Source: JBBQKI01 sp038326725 (GTDB lineage Bacteria; Bacteroidota; Bacteroidia; Flavobacteriales; Flavobacteriaceae). From it: DNA of 64,000 nt. The position numbers and the translations under genes are program-made. A model generated the notes under the pieces. It made no database searches. It saw only the letters and a list, made by a program, of their open reading frames with translations, and was not told the origin of the DNA. How positions within the stretch are numbered: position 1 is the stretch's first letter; the number at the start of each line of letters is the position of its first letter. The stretch is taken from assembly GCA_038326725.1 (NCBI GenBank), contig JBBQKI010000001.1, forward strand, positions 115,940 to 179,939. Reading direction: 5' to 3'. Positions 9,201-16,749 of this stretch are shown piece by piece.

Positions 9201-9685
9201 ACGGCAATCGGAATGGCGGCATATTTTAAATATTTTGAATTTTTACTAAAATTCACGGCGCTTTTAAAAGGAATGGGCTGAAGCTCGAAACTCTTTTGAT
9301 CGATACTTGCTGCAAGGAGTTCGCTTTCGCGACGGTTTTGGTTCAACTGTATAACGTTCAGCAATTTATCGTTAACCTGCGGAAAATGATTGCCAATTAT
9401 TTTGGAAGCTTCTTCATGCCCGATACCTCTTTGAAGCTTTAAAAGTTTCGCAATTGGGAAGGCTATAAAACGGGCAAACAAGGCAATTTCAACCAAAACG
9501 AAAGTCCAAAACAAAAGGGTTCGCCCGGTGGGGTTTAGCCACAGGAAATATTCCACCAAAAGGGTGGCCAAAAAATACAGTAAGCCAATGGCAAAAAAAA
9601 GGATTGCGCCTTTGATCAGTTCATTGAAGTAATATTTCCTAATAAATTGTTCAAGCTTTTGCTGAATGATGCCGAAAGTGCTCAT
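6272..9685 (-). CDS. DUF4175-family large membrane protein with coiled coil and Gly/Glu/Lys-rich low-complexity stretch
   Basis: A 1137-aa protein of the Bacteroidota DUF4175 type; function unknown. Two transmembrane helices occur in the first 75 residues and a third near 150-170. A beta-rich, probably periplasmic region follows to about residue 480. Then comes a highly charged Glu/Lys/Gln coiled coil (about 490-740). Beyond about residue 900 lie two low-complexity stretches made of GEGEGKG- and GKGKGQ-type repeats, with a final Gln-rich helical part. The mixed hydrophobic and charged layout suggests an inner-membrane anchored scaffold. Plus-strand reading frames over the repeat (Pro/Ser-rich) are shadows. 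It is divergent from gltX and overlaps ybeY. Confidence 0.85.
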   Translation of the reverse strand: MSTFGIIQQKLEQFIRKYYFNELIKGAILFFAIGLLYFLATLLVEYFLWLNPTGRTLLFWTFVLVEIALFARFIAFPIAKLLKLQRGIGHEEASKIIGNHFPQVNDKLLNVIQLNQNRRESELLAASIDQKSFELQPIPFKSAVNFSKNSKYLKYAAIPIAVFLLFNILGADDVFSGSYKRVVNYDTAYEPPAPFAFYVLNEDLSAIENKSFTLKVRAQGDVLPENASIVYNNETYYLQQTAPGFYEYVFSQPIEAIDFQLKANKVISKEYTLEVLKTPSLVAFEMVLDYPAHTGKKDEILKSTGNATIPEGTRVSWNVSAKNTNAVNLKTVDTVYSFLANDENFNFKKNIFSKLDYALTTSNENLKDYENLSFALGVVKDEFPEIDVQSKQDSTDSQRVFFLGQASDDYGLTKLRLVYYPEGDEANKNVENLSISKTNFEQFVYSFPGNLVLTEGVAYEYYFEVFDNDALHNYKSTKSGIYFFRKLTQEEKEDEQLQEQENSIKGLDKSLEEMKMQEKKLEEISRTQKEKNELNWNDKQKLQNFIERQKQQEEMMKNFSKELKENLEEFQPENKENDPFKEQLEERLKENEERLKENEKLLDELEKLQEKIQKEELTEKLEKLSKQNKNQEKNLEQLLELTKRYYVTKKAEKLADELYKLGEEQEKLAEESEEKNTKEEQEKLNDKFEEIQKEMEKLQKENEDLKSPMKLEEDKPGEKEVEEEQQKATDKLGKQDAKGAKPSQNKAGKKMKQMGKQMQMEMEGGQMETIEEDVEMLRQILDNLVTFSFEQEDLMEQFKKIEYGNPVFGKSLNLQNDLKLNFQHIDDSLFSLSLRQPLLSNVINTTLTEVQYNIDKSLERLADNETRQGISSQQYTVTGANELAILLSDLLNNMQNQMQMQMPGSGSGKGKGKGQGEGEGEGKGFQLPDIIEKQESLGEKMKEGIKKGKDGKSGEGDGEGEGEGEGKGEGKGDGDGKGSEGKNGREGKDGENGNNEGESEEMNGEIYEIYKQQQQLRQQLQDRMSKEGLSGNGGDLLKKMEGVEQQLLDKGFNERTLQQMMNLKYELMKLDKANFEQGQETKRESRTNRSSYQNTNRLSPDDIKKYFNTTEILNREALPLRQEYKTKVQEYFKKGND

Positions 9686-9832
9686 AGGCTTTGGTTCTCC
9701 TTAAAAAGGAACTTCGAAAATACGATAATATTTCAATAGAAGTGAAACATCAAGAATTGCTCCAAAAAACAATAAAATGTTTGTGAGATTTCACTTTTAA
9801 CCTTTTGGCTAAAAATTGCTAATAGGGAATTG

Positions 9833-9840
9833 TATCTTTG
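9833..9840 (+). promoter_or_regulatory. -7 box of gltX
   Basis: TATCTTTG, an exact TAnnTTTG match, 17 nt before the gltX ATG. TTG triplets upstream lie at 14 and 25 nt, neither at the ideal distance. Confidence 0.5.
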
Positions 9841-9857
9841 CCATTCAAAAAAAATCC

Positions 9858-11375
9858 ATGCAACAAAAAGTCCGTGTCCGTTTTGCTCCCAGCCCAACAG
9901 GTCCACTGCATATTGGCGGGGTCCGAACTGCTTTGTATAATTACCTTTTTGCCAAAAAACATGGTGGGGATTTCCTGCTGCGTATTGAAGATACGGACCA
10001 AAGTCGTTACGTTCCAGGGGCGGAAAATTACATTGTTGAAGCTTTAAATTGGCTCAATATCTCCTTTGATGAAGGCCCGGGAAAAGAAGCCGGTTTTGGA
10101 CCATACCGACAAAGCGAGCGCAAACATTTATATTTAGAATATGCCGAAGCTTTACTTTCATCCGGGAATGCTTATTATGCTTTCGATACCGCAGAAGAAC
10201 TTGATGCGCAACGGAAAGATCACGAAAACAATGGAAAAACCTTTATATATAATTGGCACAACCGATTAAAATTAAAAAATTCATTATCACTTTCTGAAAA
10301 AGAAATTCATGAAAAACTGGCCTCCGGCGAAGAATATGTTATCCGATTTAAATCTCCCGAAGCTGAAATACTTCACATAACCGACATCATCCGTGGCGAA
10401 ATAGAAATTGATACACGTATTTTGGATGATAAGGTTTTGTTCAAAAGCGATGGGATGCCAACCTATCATTTGGCCAATATTGTCGACGACCATTTAATGG
10501 AAATTACGCACGTAATCCGAGGCGAAGAATGGTTGCCATCGATGCCGCTGCACATTTTGCTTTACCGCGCTTTTGGTTGGAAGGCCCCGCAGTTTGCGCA
10601 TTTGCCTCTTATAATGAAGCCTGTTGGGCAAGGAAAATTGAGCAAGCGGGATGGGGATAAAATGGGCTTTCCCGTTTTCCCATTGGAATGGAAAACGGCC
10701 TCCGGCGAAAATTTTTCCGGATACCGGGAAGTGGGCTATCTGCCCGACGCGGTAGTAAACTTTTTGGCGTTATTGGGCTGGAACCCGGGCACGGAACAGG
10801 AAATTTTCAGTTTAGATGAGCTGGTAACAGCATTTGAATTGGACCGGGTTCATAAATCCGGGGCAAAATTTGATCCCGAAAAAACAAAATGGTTCCAACA
10901 TTATTATTTGCAACAAGAAAATGTGGCAGTTTTGGCCGACCGGTTTTCGAGGTTTTTAAAAACGAAAAACATTCAAACCTCGCTGAACCTTAATGCGGTA
11001 GTTTCAATCTTAAAAGAACGCGCCACTTTTGTAAGCGATTTTTGGGAGCATGGAAGTTTCTTTTTTGAAGCGCCAGCCGAATATGATGAAAAGGCTTCCG
11101 CGAAAGCCTTTAAGACAGAAACCCCGCTATTGCTTCAAAATGTAATAAAAATCTTGGAAGGAACAGAAGAATTTACAACTGAAAATATTTCAGTCAAAAT
11201 AAAAACGTGGATCACAGAAGAAAAAATCGGCTTTGGAAACGTGATGATGCCGTTACGGTTGGCGTTAGTGGGTGAAATGAAAGGGCCTGAAGTATTTGAT
11301 ATTGCTTCACTTTTGGGGAAGGAAGAAACAATTTCCCGGCTTCAAAAAGCTGTTGTTTTTATGAATCAAAAATAA
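9858..11375 (+). CDS. gltX: glutamate--tRNA ligase
   Basis: A 505-aa class I synthetase that charges tRNA-Glu. The start is the ATG at 9858 giving MQQKVRVRFAPSPTGPLHIGG; an upstream ATG at 9816 adds a non-conserved leader and was not used. The HIGH-type motif reads HIGG (residues 18-21) and the KMSKS-type motif reads KLSKRDG (about residues 259-265). The catalytic insertion with FRLL-type contacts is replaced by the VFPLEW region usual for Bacteroidota GluRS. A separate GlnRS is encoded at 14353-16032, so this enzyme is probably discriminating. Its 3' end overlaps the convergent gene by 10 nt. Confidence 0.97.
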   Translation: MQQKVRVRFAPSPTGPLHIGGVRTALYNYLFAKKHGGDFLLRIEDTDQSRYVPGAENYIVEALNWLNISFDEGPGKEAGFGPYRQSERKHLYLEYAEALLSSGNAYYAFDTAEELDAQRKDHENNGKTFIYNWHNRLKLKNSLSLSEKEIHEKLASGEEYVIRFKSPEAEILHITDIIRGEIEIDTRILDDKVLFKSDGMPTYHLANIVDDHLMEITHVIRGEEWLPSMPLHILLYRAFGWKAPQFAHLPLIMKPVGQGKLSKRDGDKMGFPVFPLEWKTASGENFSGYREVGYLPDAVVNFLALLGWNPGTEQEIFSLDELVTAFELDRVHKSGAKFDPEKTKWFQHYYLQQENVAVLADRFSRFLKTKNIQTSLNLNAVVSILKERATFVSDFWEHGSFFFEAPAEYDEKASAKAFKTETPLLLQNVIKILEGTEEFTTENISVKIKTWITEEKIGFGNVMMPLRLALVGEMKGPEVFDIASLLGKEETISRLQKAVVFMNQK

Positions 11376-12016
11376 ACTACCGCCGCTATTGTTATTGTGG
11401 AACTGTGACCTTCAAAGTCTTTGTTTTCCAAACCCTTTTCGTTCAGTTTTTGCAGCATATTGGTAACCCCGTATTGATATAAAGCGCTCAAACGAAATGA
11501 TTCCAGTCCTGCGGTTATGCCCCCGGCAACGTGAAAATTGATTTGGGAAATATCTTCGATATCCTGCGCTCGCAAAAAGGAATAGCCATCAACAATATAA
11601 TTTTCATAGCGGTCATTGTCCAATTTCATTTTGCCATTGATGTTCAAAATTGGGCCAAGCTCCAAACTCAAATGGTGTTTTATGATGTTAAAGCTCCCAA
11701 AAAAGTTGAGTTGTGCCGCTTGGATTGTGTAATTAATATCTTGAGTATCGGTTAGAAAACTTCCCTGAACCCCGATTTTTGAATTGTAAAAGCTGATTCC
11801 GTAAATCAAGTCGAAATTTCCCCGAAAAGAACCCCGGGTTGTAAACCCCCCGGCAACCCCGATGCCCTGCTTAGTAATCAGATCGGAAGTATTGATATCG
11901 AAAAGAGTTAACCCGCCTGTGATGCCAAGCCTATTGTAGCTGTCATAATTGCGCTGCGAAAAGGTCTGTTGTAAAATAAATAGGAAGAAAATAAAAAATA
12001 AGGCTTTTAAAGGCAT
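11366..12016 (-). CDS. outer-membrane beta-barrel protein (PorT-like)
   Basis: A 216-aa exported protein. Residues 1-20 form a signal peptide ending FSQ. The rest alternates polar and hydrophobic residues in short strands and has the recurrent GITGG, GVAGGFTTRG and HVAGGITAGLE patterns of small PorT-type outer-membrane barrels, ending in an aromatic C-terminal strand (TIAAVVYF). The role is unknown; relatives include type IX secretion-associated and generic outer-membrane barrels. It is convergent with gltX, overlapping by 10 nt, and divergent from the SPFH gene. Confidence 0.8.
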   Translation of the reverse strand: MPLKALFFIFFLFILQQTFSQRNYDSYNRLGITGGLTLFDINTSDLITKQGIGVAGGFTTRGSFRGNFDLIYGISFYNSKIGVQGSFLTDTQDINYTIQAAQLNFFGSFNIIKHHLSLELGPILNINGKMKLDNDRYENYIVDGYSFLRAQDIEDISQINFHVAGGITAGLESFRLSALYQYGVTNMLQKLNEKGLENKDFEGHSSTITIAAVVYF

Positions 12017-12028
12017 TGTAGAATGGAT

Positions 12029-12057
12029 TTGGAGGGTCTAAAATAGCTTTATTTTTG
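12029..12057 (+). promoter_or_regulatory. promoter of the SPFH gene (TTG-N18-TATTTTTG)
   Basis: TTG at 12029-12031, an 18-nt spacer and TATTTTTG at 12050-12057 form a complete Bacteroidota housekeeping promoter (TTG-N17-23-TAnnTTTG). The ATG follows at 12095, leaving a leader of about 30 nt. Confidence 0.6.
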
Positions 12058-12094
12058 TATCTTCATCGCCCTAACCTTATAAAAGATCAAAAGC

Positions 12095-13081
12095 ATGGAG
12101 AATTTTTTTATAATACCAATAATACTGTTGGCGCTCATTATTTTATTCTCGAGCATTTTTACAGTAAAGCAGCAAACCGCGGCCATCGTGGAGCGTTTCG
12201 GGAAGTTTCAAAGCATTCGCAATTCTGGGCTTCAATTCAAGATCCCGATTATTGATAAGATTGCAGGGCGCATCAATTTAAAAATCCAGCAGCTTGATGT
12301 AATTGTTGAAACAAAAACCAAAGACGATGTTTTTGTGAGGCTAAAAATCTCGGTTCAATTTAAGGTAATCCGTGAAACCATCTATGATGCCTTTTACCAA
12401 TTACAGGATCCGCACGACCAAATTACATCCTATGTTTTTGACGTGGTGCGGGCAGAGGTTCCTAAAATGAAATTGGACGATGTTTTTGAAAGAAAGGACA
12501 ATATTGCAATTGCTGTAAAAGAAGAGCTTAACGAAGCCATGTCCGATTATGGGTACGACATAATAAAAACGTTGGTTACCGATATTGATCCGGATATTCA
12601 GGTTAAAGCCGCGATGAACCGTATTAACGCTTCGGAGCGTGAAAAGGTTGCTGCGGAATATGAAGGGGAAGCCGAACGAATTAAAATTGTTGCTAAAGCC
12701 CGTGCCGAAGCAGAAAGCAAGCGCCTACAAGGTCAGGGGATTGCAGACCAACGTCGTGAAATTGCACGAGGTTTGGAAGAATCGGTGGAAGTGCTGAACA
12801 ATGTGGGCATAAACTCTCAAGAAGCTTCTGCGCTAATCGTGGTTACACAGCATTATGACACGCTTCAATCCATTGGTGAAGCCACCAATACCAATTTAAT
12901 TTTATTGCCAAATTCGCCACAGGCGGGAAGTGATATGCTGAACAATATGATTGCTTCGTTTGTTGCCAGTAATCAAATTGGGGAAGAAATGAAAAAACAA
13001 AACCAAGAAAAAGGAATAATCAAGAAAAAAAGAAATCCATCGCCGCCTAGGCCAGATGAAGGGGAAGACCTTAAATATTGA
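12095..13081 (+). CDS. SPFH/stomatin-like membrane protein
   Basis: A 328-aa protein with one N-terminal transmembrane helix (about residues 5-22) followed by a band-7/SPFH domain (about 25-190) starting VKQQTAAIVERFGKF. A heavily charged helix with EYEGEAERIKIVAKARAEAE-type repeats follows, then a hydrophobic C-terminal patch and a basic, proline-rich tail. Proteins of this type (QmcA, paraslipin) form ring oligomers in membrane microdomains and act as scaffolds for membrane proteases. No NfeD partner is next to it. The gene has a full promoter upstream and a strong terminator just after its stop. Confidence 0.92.
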   Translation: MENFFIIPIILLALIILFSSIFTVKQQTAAIVERFGKFQSIRNSGLQFKIPIIDKIAGRINLKIQQLDVIVETKTKDDVFVRLKISVQFKVIRETIYDAFYQLQDPHDQITSYVFDVVRAEVPKMKLDDVFERKDNIAIAVKEELNEAMSDYGYDIIKTLVTDIDPDIQVKAAMNRINASEREKVAAEYEGEAERIKIVAKARAEAESKRLQGQGIADQRREIARGLEESVEVLNNVGINSQEASALIVVTQHYDTLQSIGEATNTNLILLPNSPQAGSDMLNNMIASFVASNQIGEEMKKQNQEKGIIKKKRNPSPPRPDEGEDLKY

Positions 13082-13089
13082 GTAACAAA

Positions 13090-13116
13090 AAGCCCGTTAA
13101 ATACGGGCTTTTTTTA
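13090..13116 (+). terminator. rho-independent terminator after the SPFH gene
   Basis: AAGCCCGT (13090-13097), loop TAAAT and ACGGGCTT (13103-13110) form a perfect 8-bp stem followed by a run of T. It lies 9 nt after the SPFH stop and also precedes the convergent DUF6327-like gene end, so it may act in both directions. Confidence 0.9.
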
Positions 13117-13132
13117 TATCTAATTTGTCTTT

Positions 13133-13369
13133 TTAATGTTTAACATCCTTTTCCCTTACTGTGGGAAGGCCAAACAATGCATCTACTGCTTTTAAAACAA
13201 AGGCTTTTTGAGCAATACTGCCAATAATATTTCCAATAAGATTTAAAGGGGATAAACTTTTTTTTGCTTGATAAAGGCTTATTTTGAATTCTTCCTTATC
13301 AATATCGGTTTGAAGTTTCAGCATTCTTAAGTCTGCGTCAATTTGTTCGAATGTAGAATATCTTCTCAT
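13133..13369 (-). CDS. small DUF6327-like protein
   Basis: A 78-aa protein starting MRRYSTFEQIDADLRMLKLQ, with one amphipathic or weakly hydrophobic segment (about residues 40-63, LNLIGNIIGSIAQKAFVLKAVDALFG). It resembles the small DUF6327 proteins that accompany YtxH and holin-like genes in Flavobacteriaceae; function unknown. Its start overlaps the stop of the preceding gene by 4 nt (ATGA type), so the three genes form an operon read on the minus strand. A stress or cell-envelope role is plausible only from company. Confidence 0.75.
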   Translation of the reverse strand: MRRYSTFEQIDADLRMLKLQTDIDKEEFKISLYQAKKSLSPLNLIGNIIGSIAQKAFVLKAVDALFGLPTVREKDVKH

Positions 13370-13791
13370 AAATCTCGATTTAAATTGATTTCGGGGTCGT
13401 TTACTGAAGGTAAATCTTCAAAGTCTGGCCTTGGCTTCTGCTCGTTCTCAAAAAAGATATCCGAAAATCGTAACAAGATAAATGTTTTGATTTTTTCTTT
13501 TAGCAGGGTGTTTAAAACTATCAATAAAACAATATAAAATCCAGCTACAATAAAATAGCCAAGATATCTGCTGTCCAAAATATCGCCCAACCAAAGCGCT
13601 GCCCCAATTGAAATAAAAAGAAGGATTAACAGCAATATTACGCCAACAATTAAAATATTAACAAGCGAAATTGCGCCCTTTGCAGTAGATTTGAACACGC
13701 GGAGTTTATAATACTCCGCCGTGTTCAAAAAATAATCTTCCGTTTTATGGGTAGCCTTCTCTATGTTCTCGGTAAGGGCTTTAAAGGCCAT
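13366..13791 (-). CDS. holin-like (phage holin family) membrane protein
   Basis: A 141-aa protein with a charged amphipathic N-terminal helix (residues 1-38) and two close transmembrane helices (about 45-70 and 78-100), followed by a charged tail. This layout is that of the 'phage holin family/Holin-X' proteins found next to YtxH in Flavobacteriaceae. It is not a phage gene in any demonstrable sense; no phage genes are nearby. It is the middle gene of a three-gene operon and probably contributes to envelope stress tolerance, an inference from its neighbours. Confidence 0.75.
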   Translation of the reverse strand: MAFKALTENIEKATHKTEDYFLNTAEYYKLRVFKSTAKGAISLVNILIVGVILLLILLFISIGAALWLGDILDSRYLGYFIVAGFYIVLLIVLNTLLKEKIKTFILLRFSDIFFENEQKPRPDFEDLPSVNDPEINLNRDL

Positions 13792-13808
13792 GTTACGAAA
13801 CTTTTTTT

Positions 13809-14192
13809 TTAAAATTTATTGGCTAATTTTGCACCGCCCGTTTCCATTTTACTTACGGTTACGTCTTTTTGAAGCTTCGCGTTTTGACGACGAAGTGCTT
13901 CAAGTTTGTCTTCCATAGCCAAAAGGATGTCATCTGCTTTGTAGCTTGCTGAAGATAGAGTGTCTTCAAGTTTTTGTTCAAAACTCAAACGGGCCCTTTG
14001 TGCTTTCTCGCTAAGGTTGCTGGTAGTTGTCTTGATTTTCGTATTGAGTTTTTTTTGTGCTCTTTTTGCTTCTTTACCAATTTTTGAGCGGGTTTCGGAA
14101 CCTTTGTTAGGGGCATAAAGTATCCCTATTCCAGCACCTATTGCTGCTCCGGTTAATAAAGCAATCAGTGTTTGTCCTGTATTTGATGCCAT
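13809..14192 (-). CDS. YtxH domain protein
   Basis: A 127-aa protein. A single glycine/alanine-rich transmembrane helix (about residues 9-27, LIALLTGAAIGAGIGILYAP) is followed directly by the signature NKGSETR and a long basic/acidic helix predicted as a coiled coil (about 40-115). This is the YtxH arrangement. Family members are often general-stress induced; the biochemical role is unknown. It is first gene of the operon with the holin-like and DUF6327-like genes, separated from the next by 17 nt. Confidence 0.85.
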   Translation of the reverse strand: MASNTGQTLIALLTGAAIGAGIGILYAPNKGSETRSKIGKEAKRAQKKLNTKIKTTTSNLSEKAQRARLSFEQKLEDTLSSASYKADDILLAMEDKLEALRRQNAKLQKDVTVSKMETGGAKLANKF

Positions 14193-14352
14193 TTTAAATT
14201 TATTTTAAGATTAATAACATCAAAGATACTTCTCTAGATTTTGGGCAATGTTAATAACCGGTTAATAGTTATTTTCAATTACTTAAAAATATCTTAAAAA
14301 AACAATTCTTTTGCCAATTTCCCTTAAAACATTAAAAATAAAGTAAGGTTTC

Positions 14353-16032
14353 TTAATCAGATAATTTCGCCCAGGAATCACGCAAGGACACAGTCCTGTT
14401 AAATACAATTTTTTCTGAAGCGGAATCCCTGTCCACCACAAAATAGCCCAACCGCTGAAACTGGAATTTATCTTCTACTTTGGCCACTTTCAGGCTAGGT
14501 TCAACAAAAGCAGTTATTACTTTCAAGGAATCCGGGTTAACAAATTCCATAAAATCTTTTTCTTTATGAGTGTCAGGTGATGCTTCTTTGAACAAACGGT
14601 CATACAAACGCACTTCTGCTGGAATCGCCTGCGCAATAGAAACCCAGTGCAAGGTGCCTTTTACTTTTCTTAAAGAGGCTTCGGTGCCGCTACCGCTTTT
14701 GCTTTCGGGATCGTAACTACAATGGATTTCAATGATATTCCCCAGGGAATCTTTTACAACATTTTCAGCTTTTATGATATAGGCATTTTTAAGCCGGACT
14801 TCTTTACCCAAAGCCAGACGGAAAAATTTATTGTTTGCTTCTTCCATAAAATCCTCACGTTCAATATATAGTTCCTTTGAAAAAGGAATTTCACGGTTGC
14901 CAGCATTTTCATCTTCGGGATTGTTTTCAGATTCAAGCCATTCTGTTTTTCCGTCAGGATAATTATCAATAATCATTTTTACCGGATCCAAAACCGCCAT
15001 TACACGAGGAGCTTTTTTGTTCAAATCTTCGCGAACGCAAAACTCCAAGTGGGAAACATCAATTAGGTTTTCCCTTTTTCCCACACCAATGCTTTCCACA
15101 AAATTCCGAATGGATTCGGGGGTATATCCTCTCCTACGAAGCCCAGAAATGGTGGGCATCCTCGGATCGTCCCACCCGCTAACATCGCCGTTGGAAACCA
15201 GTTGCAACAGTTTGCGCTTGCTAACCACAGTGTGGCTTAAATTCCGGCGGGCAAATTCCCGCTGTTTTGGACGTAATTTTTTTTCATCAATTATATTATC
15301 CAAAAACCAATCGTAAAGTTCACGGTGAGGCAGGAATTCCAATGTGCAAAGCGAATGCGAAATGCTTTCTATATAATCACTTTCGCCATGCGCCCAATCG
15401 TACATGGGGAAAATTTTCCAATCAGTTCCGGTGCGATGATGCTTTTGATGGAGCACGCGGTACATCACAGGGTCGCGCATCAGCATATTGGGCGAGGCCA
15501 TGTTTATTTTTGCCCGAACCACATGTTTTCCTTCGGGCATATCTCCACTTTTCATTTTTTCAAACAATTCCAAATTTTCTGAAACGGGACGTTCTCTATA
15601 AATACTAGTTAGTCCGGGAGTGTTCGGTGTCCCCTTTTGTTGTGCTATTTCTTCGGAGGTTTGTGAATCTACGTAAGCTTTTCCATCTTTTATCAACTGC
15701 ACCGTCCAATTGTACAACTGCTGAAAGTAATCTGAAGCATAACGCTCTTCGGCCCAAGAAAAGCCAAGCCAAGCAATATCTTTTTTAATGGCATCCACAA
15801 ATTCCTGCTCCTCTTTTGTGGGGTTTGTATCATCGAAACGAAGGTTTACCGGGACATTGTATTTTTCGCCCAAACCAAAGTTAAGGCAAATGGCGGAAGC
15901 ATGCCCAATGTGAAGGTACCCGTTGGGTTCGGGCGGAAATCGAAACCTCAAATCACTTTTAGAGTGGGTGGACGCTAAATCTTCTTCAATAATATGCTCC
16001 AAAAAATTCAGCGGTTGTGTTTCGTTTTCCAT
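14353..16032 (-). CDS. glnS: glutamine--tRNA ligase
   Basis: A 559-aa class I synthetase of eukaryotic-type ancestry that charges tRNA-Gln directly. PEPNGYLHIGHA with HIGH at residues 41-44, RFDDTNP and the VVSKRK (KMSKS-like) motif near residue 268 are present. The C-terminal anticodon-binding beta-barrels hold FQRLGYFVVD. Length is normal. It is divergent from folB, with a minus-strand TACCTTTG -7 box at 16093-16100. Its presence means tRNA-Gln need not be made through the GatCAB route in this organism. Confidence 0.98.
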   Translation of the reverse strand: MENETQPLNFLEHIIEEDLASTHSKSDLRFRFPPEPNGYLHIGHASAICLNFGLGEKYNVPVNLRFDDTNPTKEEQEFVDAIKKDIAWLGFSWAEERYASDYFQQLYNWTVQLIKDGKAYVDSQTSEEIAQQKGTPNTPGLTSIYRERPVSENLELFEKMKSGDMPEGKHVVRAKINMASPNMLMRDPVMYRVLHQKHHRTGTDWKIFPMYDWAHGESDYIESISHSLCTLEFLPHRELYDWFLDNIIDEKKLRPKQREFARRNLSHTVVSKRKLLQLVSNGDVSGWDDPRMPTISGLRRRGYTPESIRNFVESIGVGKRENLIDVSHLEFCVREDLNKKAPRVMAVLDPVKMIIDNYPDGKTEWLESENNPEDENAGNREIPFSKELYIEREDFMEEANNKFFRLALGKEVRLKNAYIIKAENVVKDSLGNIIEIHCSYDPESKSGSGTEASLRKVKGTLHWVSIAQAIPAEVRLYDRLFKEASPDTHKEKDFMEFVNPDSLKVITAFVEPSLKVAKVEDKFQFQRLGYFVVDRDSASEKIVFNRTVSLRDSWAKLSD

Positions 16033-16119
16033 AATTTTTTTAAGATTTTTACCTTTATAAACCTAAGAATTAAGGTTTTTTCCGGAGGTATGCAAAGGTA
16101 GCCAAATACGGGAAAAAAG

Positions 16120-16127
16120 TATCTTTG
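16120..16127 (+). promoter_or_regulatory. -7 box of folB
   Basis: TATCTTTG matches TAnnTTTG, 15 nt before the folB ATG. On the other strand the divergent glnS -7 box TACCTTTG lies at 16093-16100, so the two promoters share about 35 bp. Confidence 0.5.
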
Positions 16128-16142
16128 TAAAAACATTTTGCT

Positions 16143-16499
16143 ATGGGAACAATTCGATTAAAAAATATAAAGATTTACGCCTTCCACGGCTGTTTGATGG
16201 AAGAAGGGCAAATTGGATCCGATTATTTGGTAAACCTTTCGGTAGGCGCTGATTTAAAAAACGCTTCAAATACCGATGAACTGGGTGATACCATAAATTA
16301 TGTACACCTTCAAAAGATAGTTAAAGATCAAATGGCGGTCCGCTCTAAATTATTGGAAAACGTTTGCGGCCGTATCATAACCACGGTTTTTGAGGAAATC
16401 CCTTCAGCAAACTTGGTAAGAATTTCGGTTTCAAAAGTGAACCCACCCATTGGTGGCGATGTGGATGAAGTAAGCGTAACAATGCAAGCGCGGCGGTAA
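16143..16499 (+). CDS. folB: dihydroneopterin aldolase
   Basis: A 118-aa FolB that converts 7,8-dihydroneopterin to 6-hydroxymethyl-7,8-dihydropterin in folate synthesis. The family signature is seen in IRLKNIKIYAFHGCLMEEG (the HG of the active site), followed by DTINYVHLQKIV and the C-terminal VSVSK-PPIGGDVDEVSV region. Length matches the family (about 120 aa). It is followed after 58 nt by tRNA-Cys and could be co-transcribed with it. Confidence 0.95.
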   Translation: MGTIRLKNIKIYAFHGCLMEEGQIGSDYLVNLSVGADLKNASNTDELGDTINYVHLQKIVKDQMAVRSKLLENVCGRIITTVFEEIPSANLVRISVSKVNPPIGGDVDEVSVTMQARR

Positions 16500-16557
16500 T
16501 TTAAATTAATGCGGGTATTTCCCGTTAAATTTTTTTACATTTGCCAACATCAAAAAA

Positions 16558-16628
16558 GGCGTCGTGGCCGAGTGGCTAGGCAGAGGTCTGCAAAACCTTC
16601 TACAGCGGTTCGAATCCGCTCGATGCCT
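16558..16628 (+). tRNA. tRNA-Cys (anticodon GCA)
   Basis: A full cloverleaf is visible. The acceptor stem is GGCGTCG (16558-16564) with CGATGCC (16621-16627), including one G-T pair. The discriminator is U, which is the identity base for tRNA-Cys. The anticodon loop CTGCAAA gives anticodon GCA, and the T-arm has GGTTCGAATCC. CCA is not encoded. The tRNA 3' end is partly repeated about 90 bp downstream. Confidence 0.95.
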
Positions 16629-16630
16629 CA

Positions 16631-16660
16631 AAAAACCCTTCCTAAACGGAGGGTTTTTAT
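16631..16660 (+). terminator. terminator after tRNA-Cys
   Basis: AAAAACCC-T-TCC (16631-16642), a short loop, and GGAGGGTTTTT form a hairpin with one bulged T and a T-run. It begins 2 nt after the tRNA. Confidence 0.8.
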
Positions 16661-16678
16661 GCTTTTGGGATTTTTGTA

Positions 16679-16749
16679 ACAGCGGTTCCCCCGAAGTATC
16701 GGGGCGATCGATGCCTCAAAAAAACCTTCGTTTAAATAGGGAGAAGTTT
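16679..16749 (+). repeat. decayed copy of tRNA-Cys 3' end with an inserted CCCCGA...TCGGGG hairpin
   Basis: ACAGCGGTTC (16679-16688) repeats tRNA positions 16602-16611, and CGATGCCTCAAAAAA (16709-16723) repeats 16621-16635. A degraded copy of the terminator hairpin follows. In place of the T-loop and 3' T-stem sits the perfect inverted repeat CCCCGA-AGTA-TCGGGG (16689-16704). It cannot fold as a tRNA. It reads as a duplicated tRNA tail interrupted by a REP-like palindrome. Confidence 0.75.

Noticed and set aside
13366..13791. Prophage remnant based on the holin-like gene
   Set aside because: No other phage gene is present, and this protein type occurs with YtxH genes in a standard chromosomal setting.
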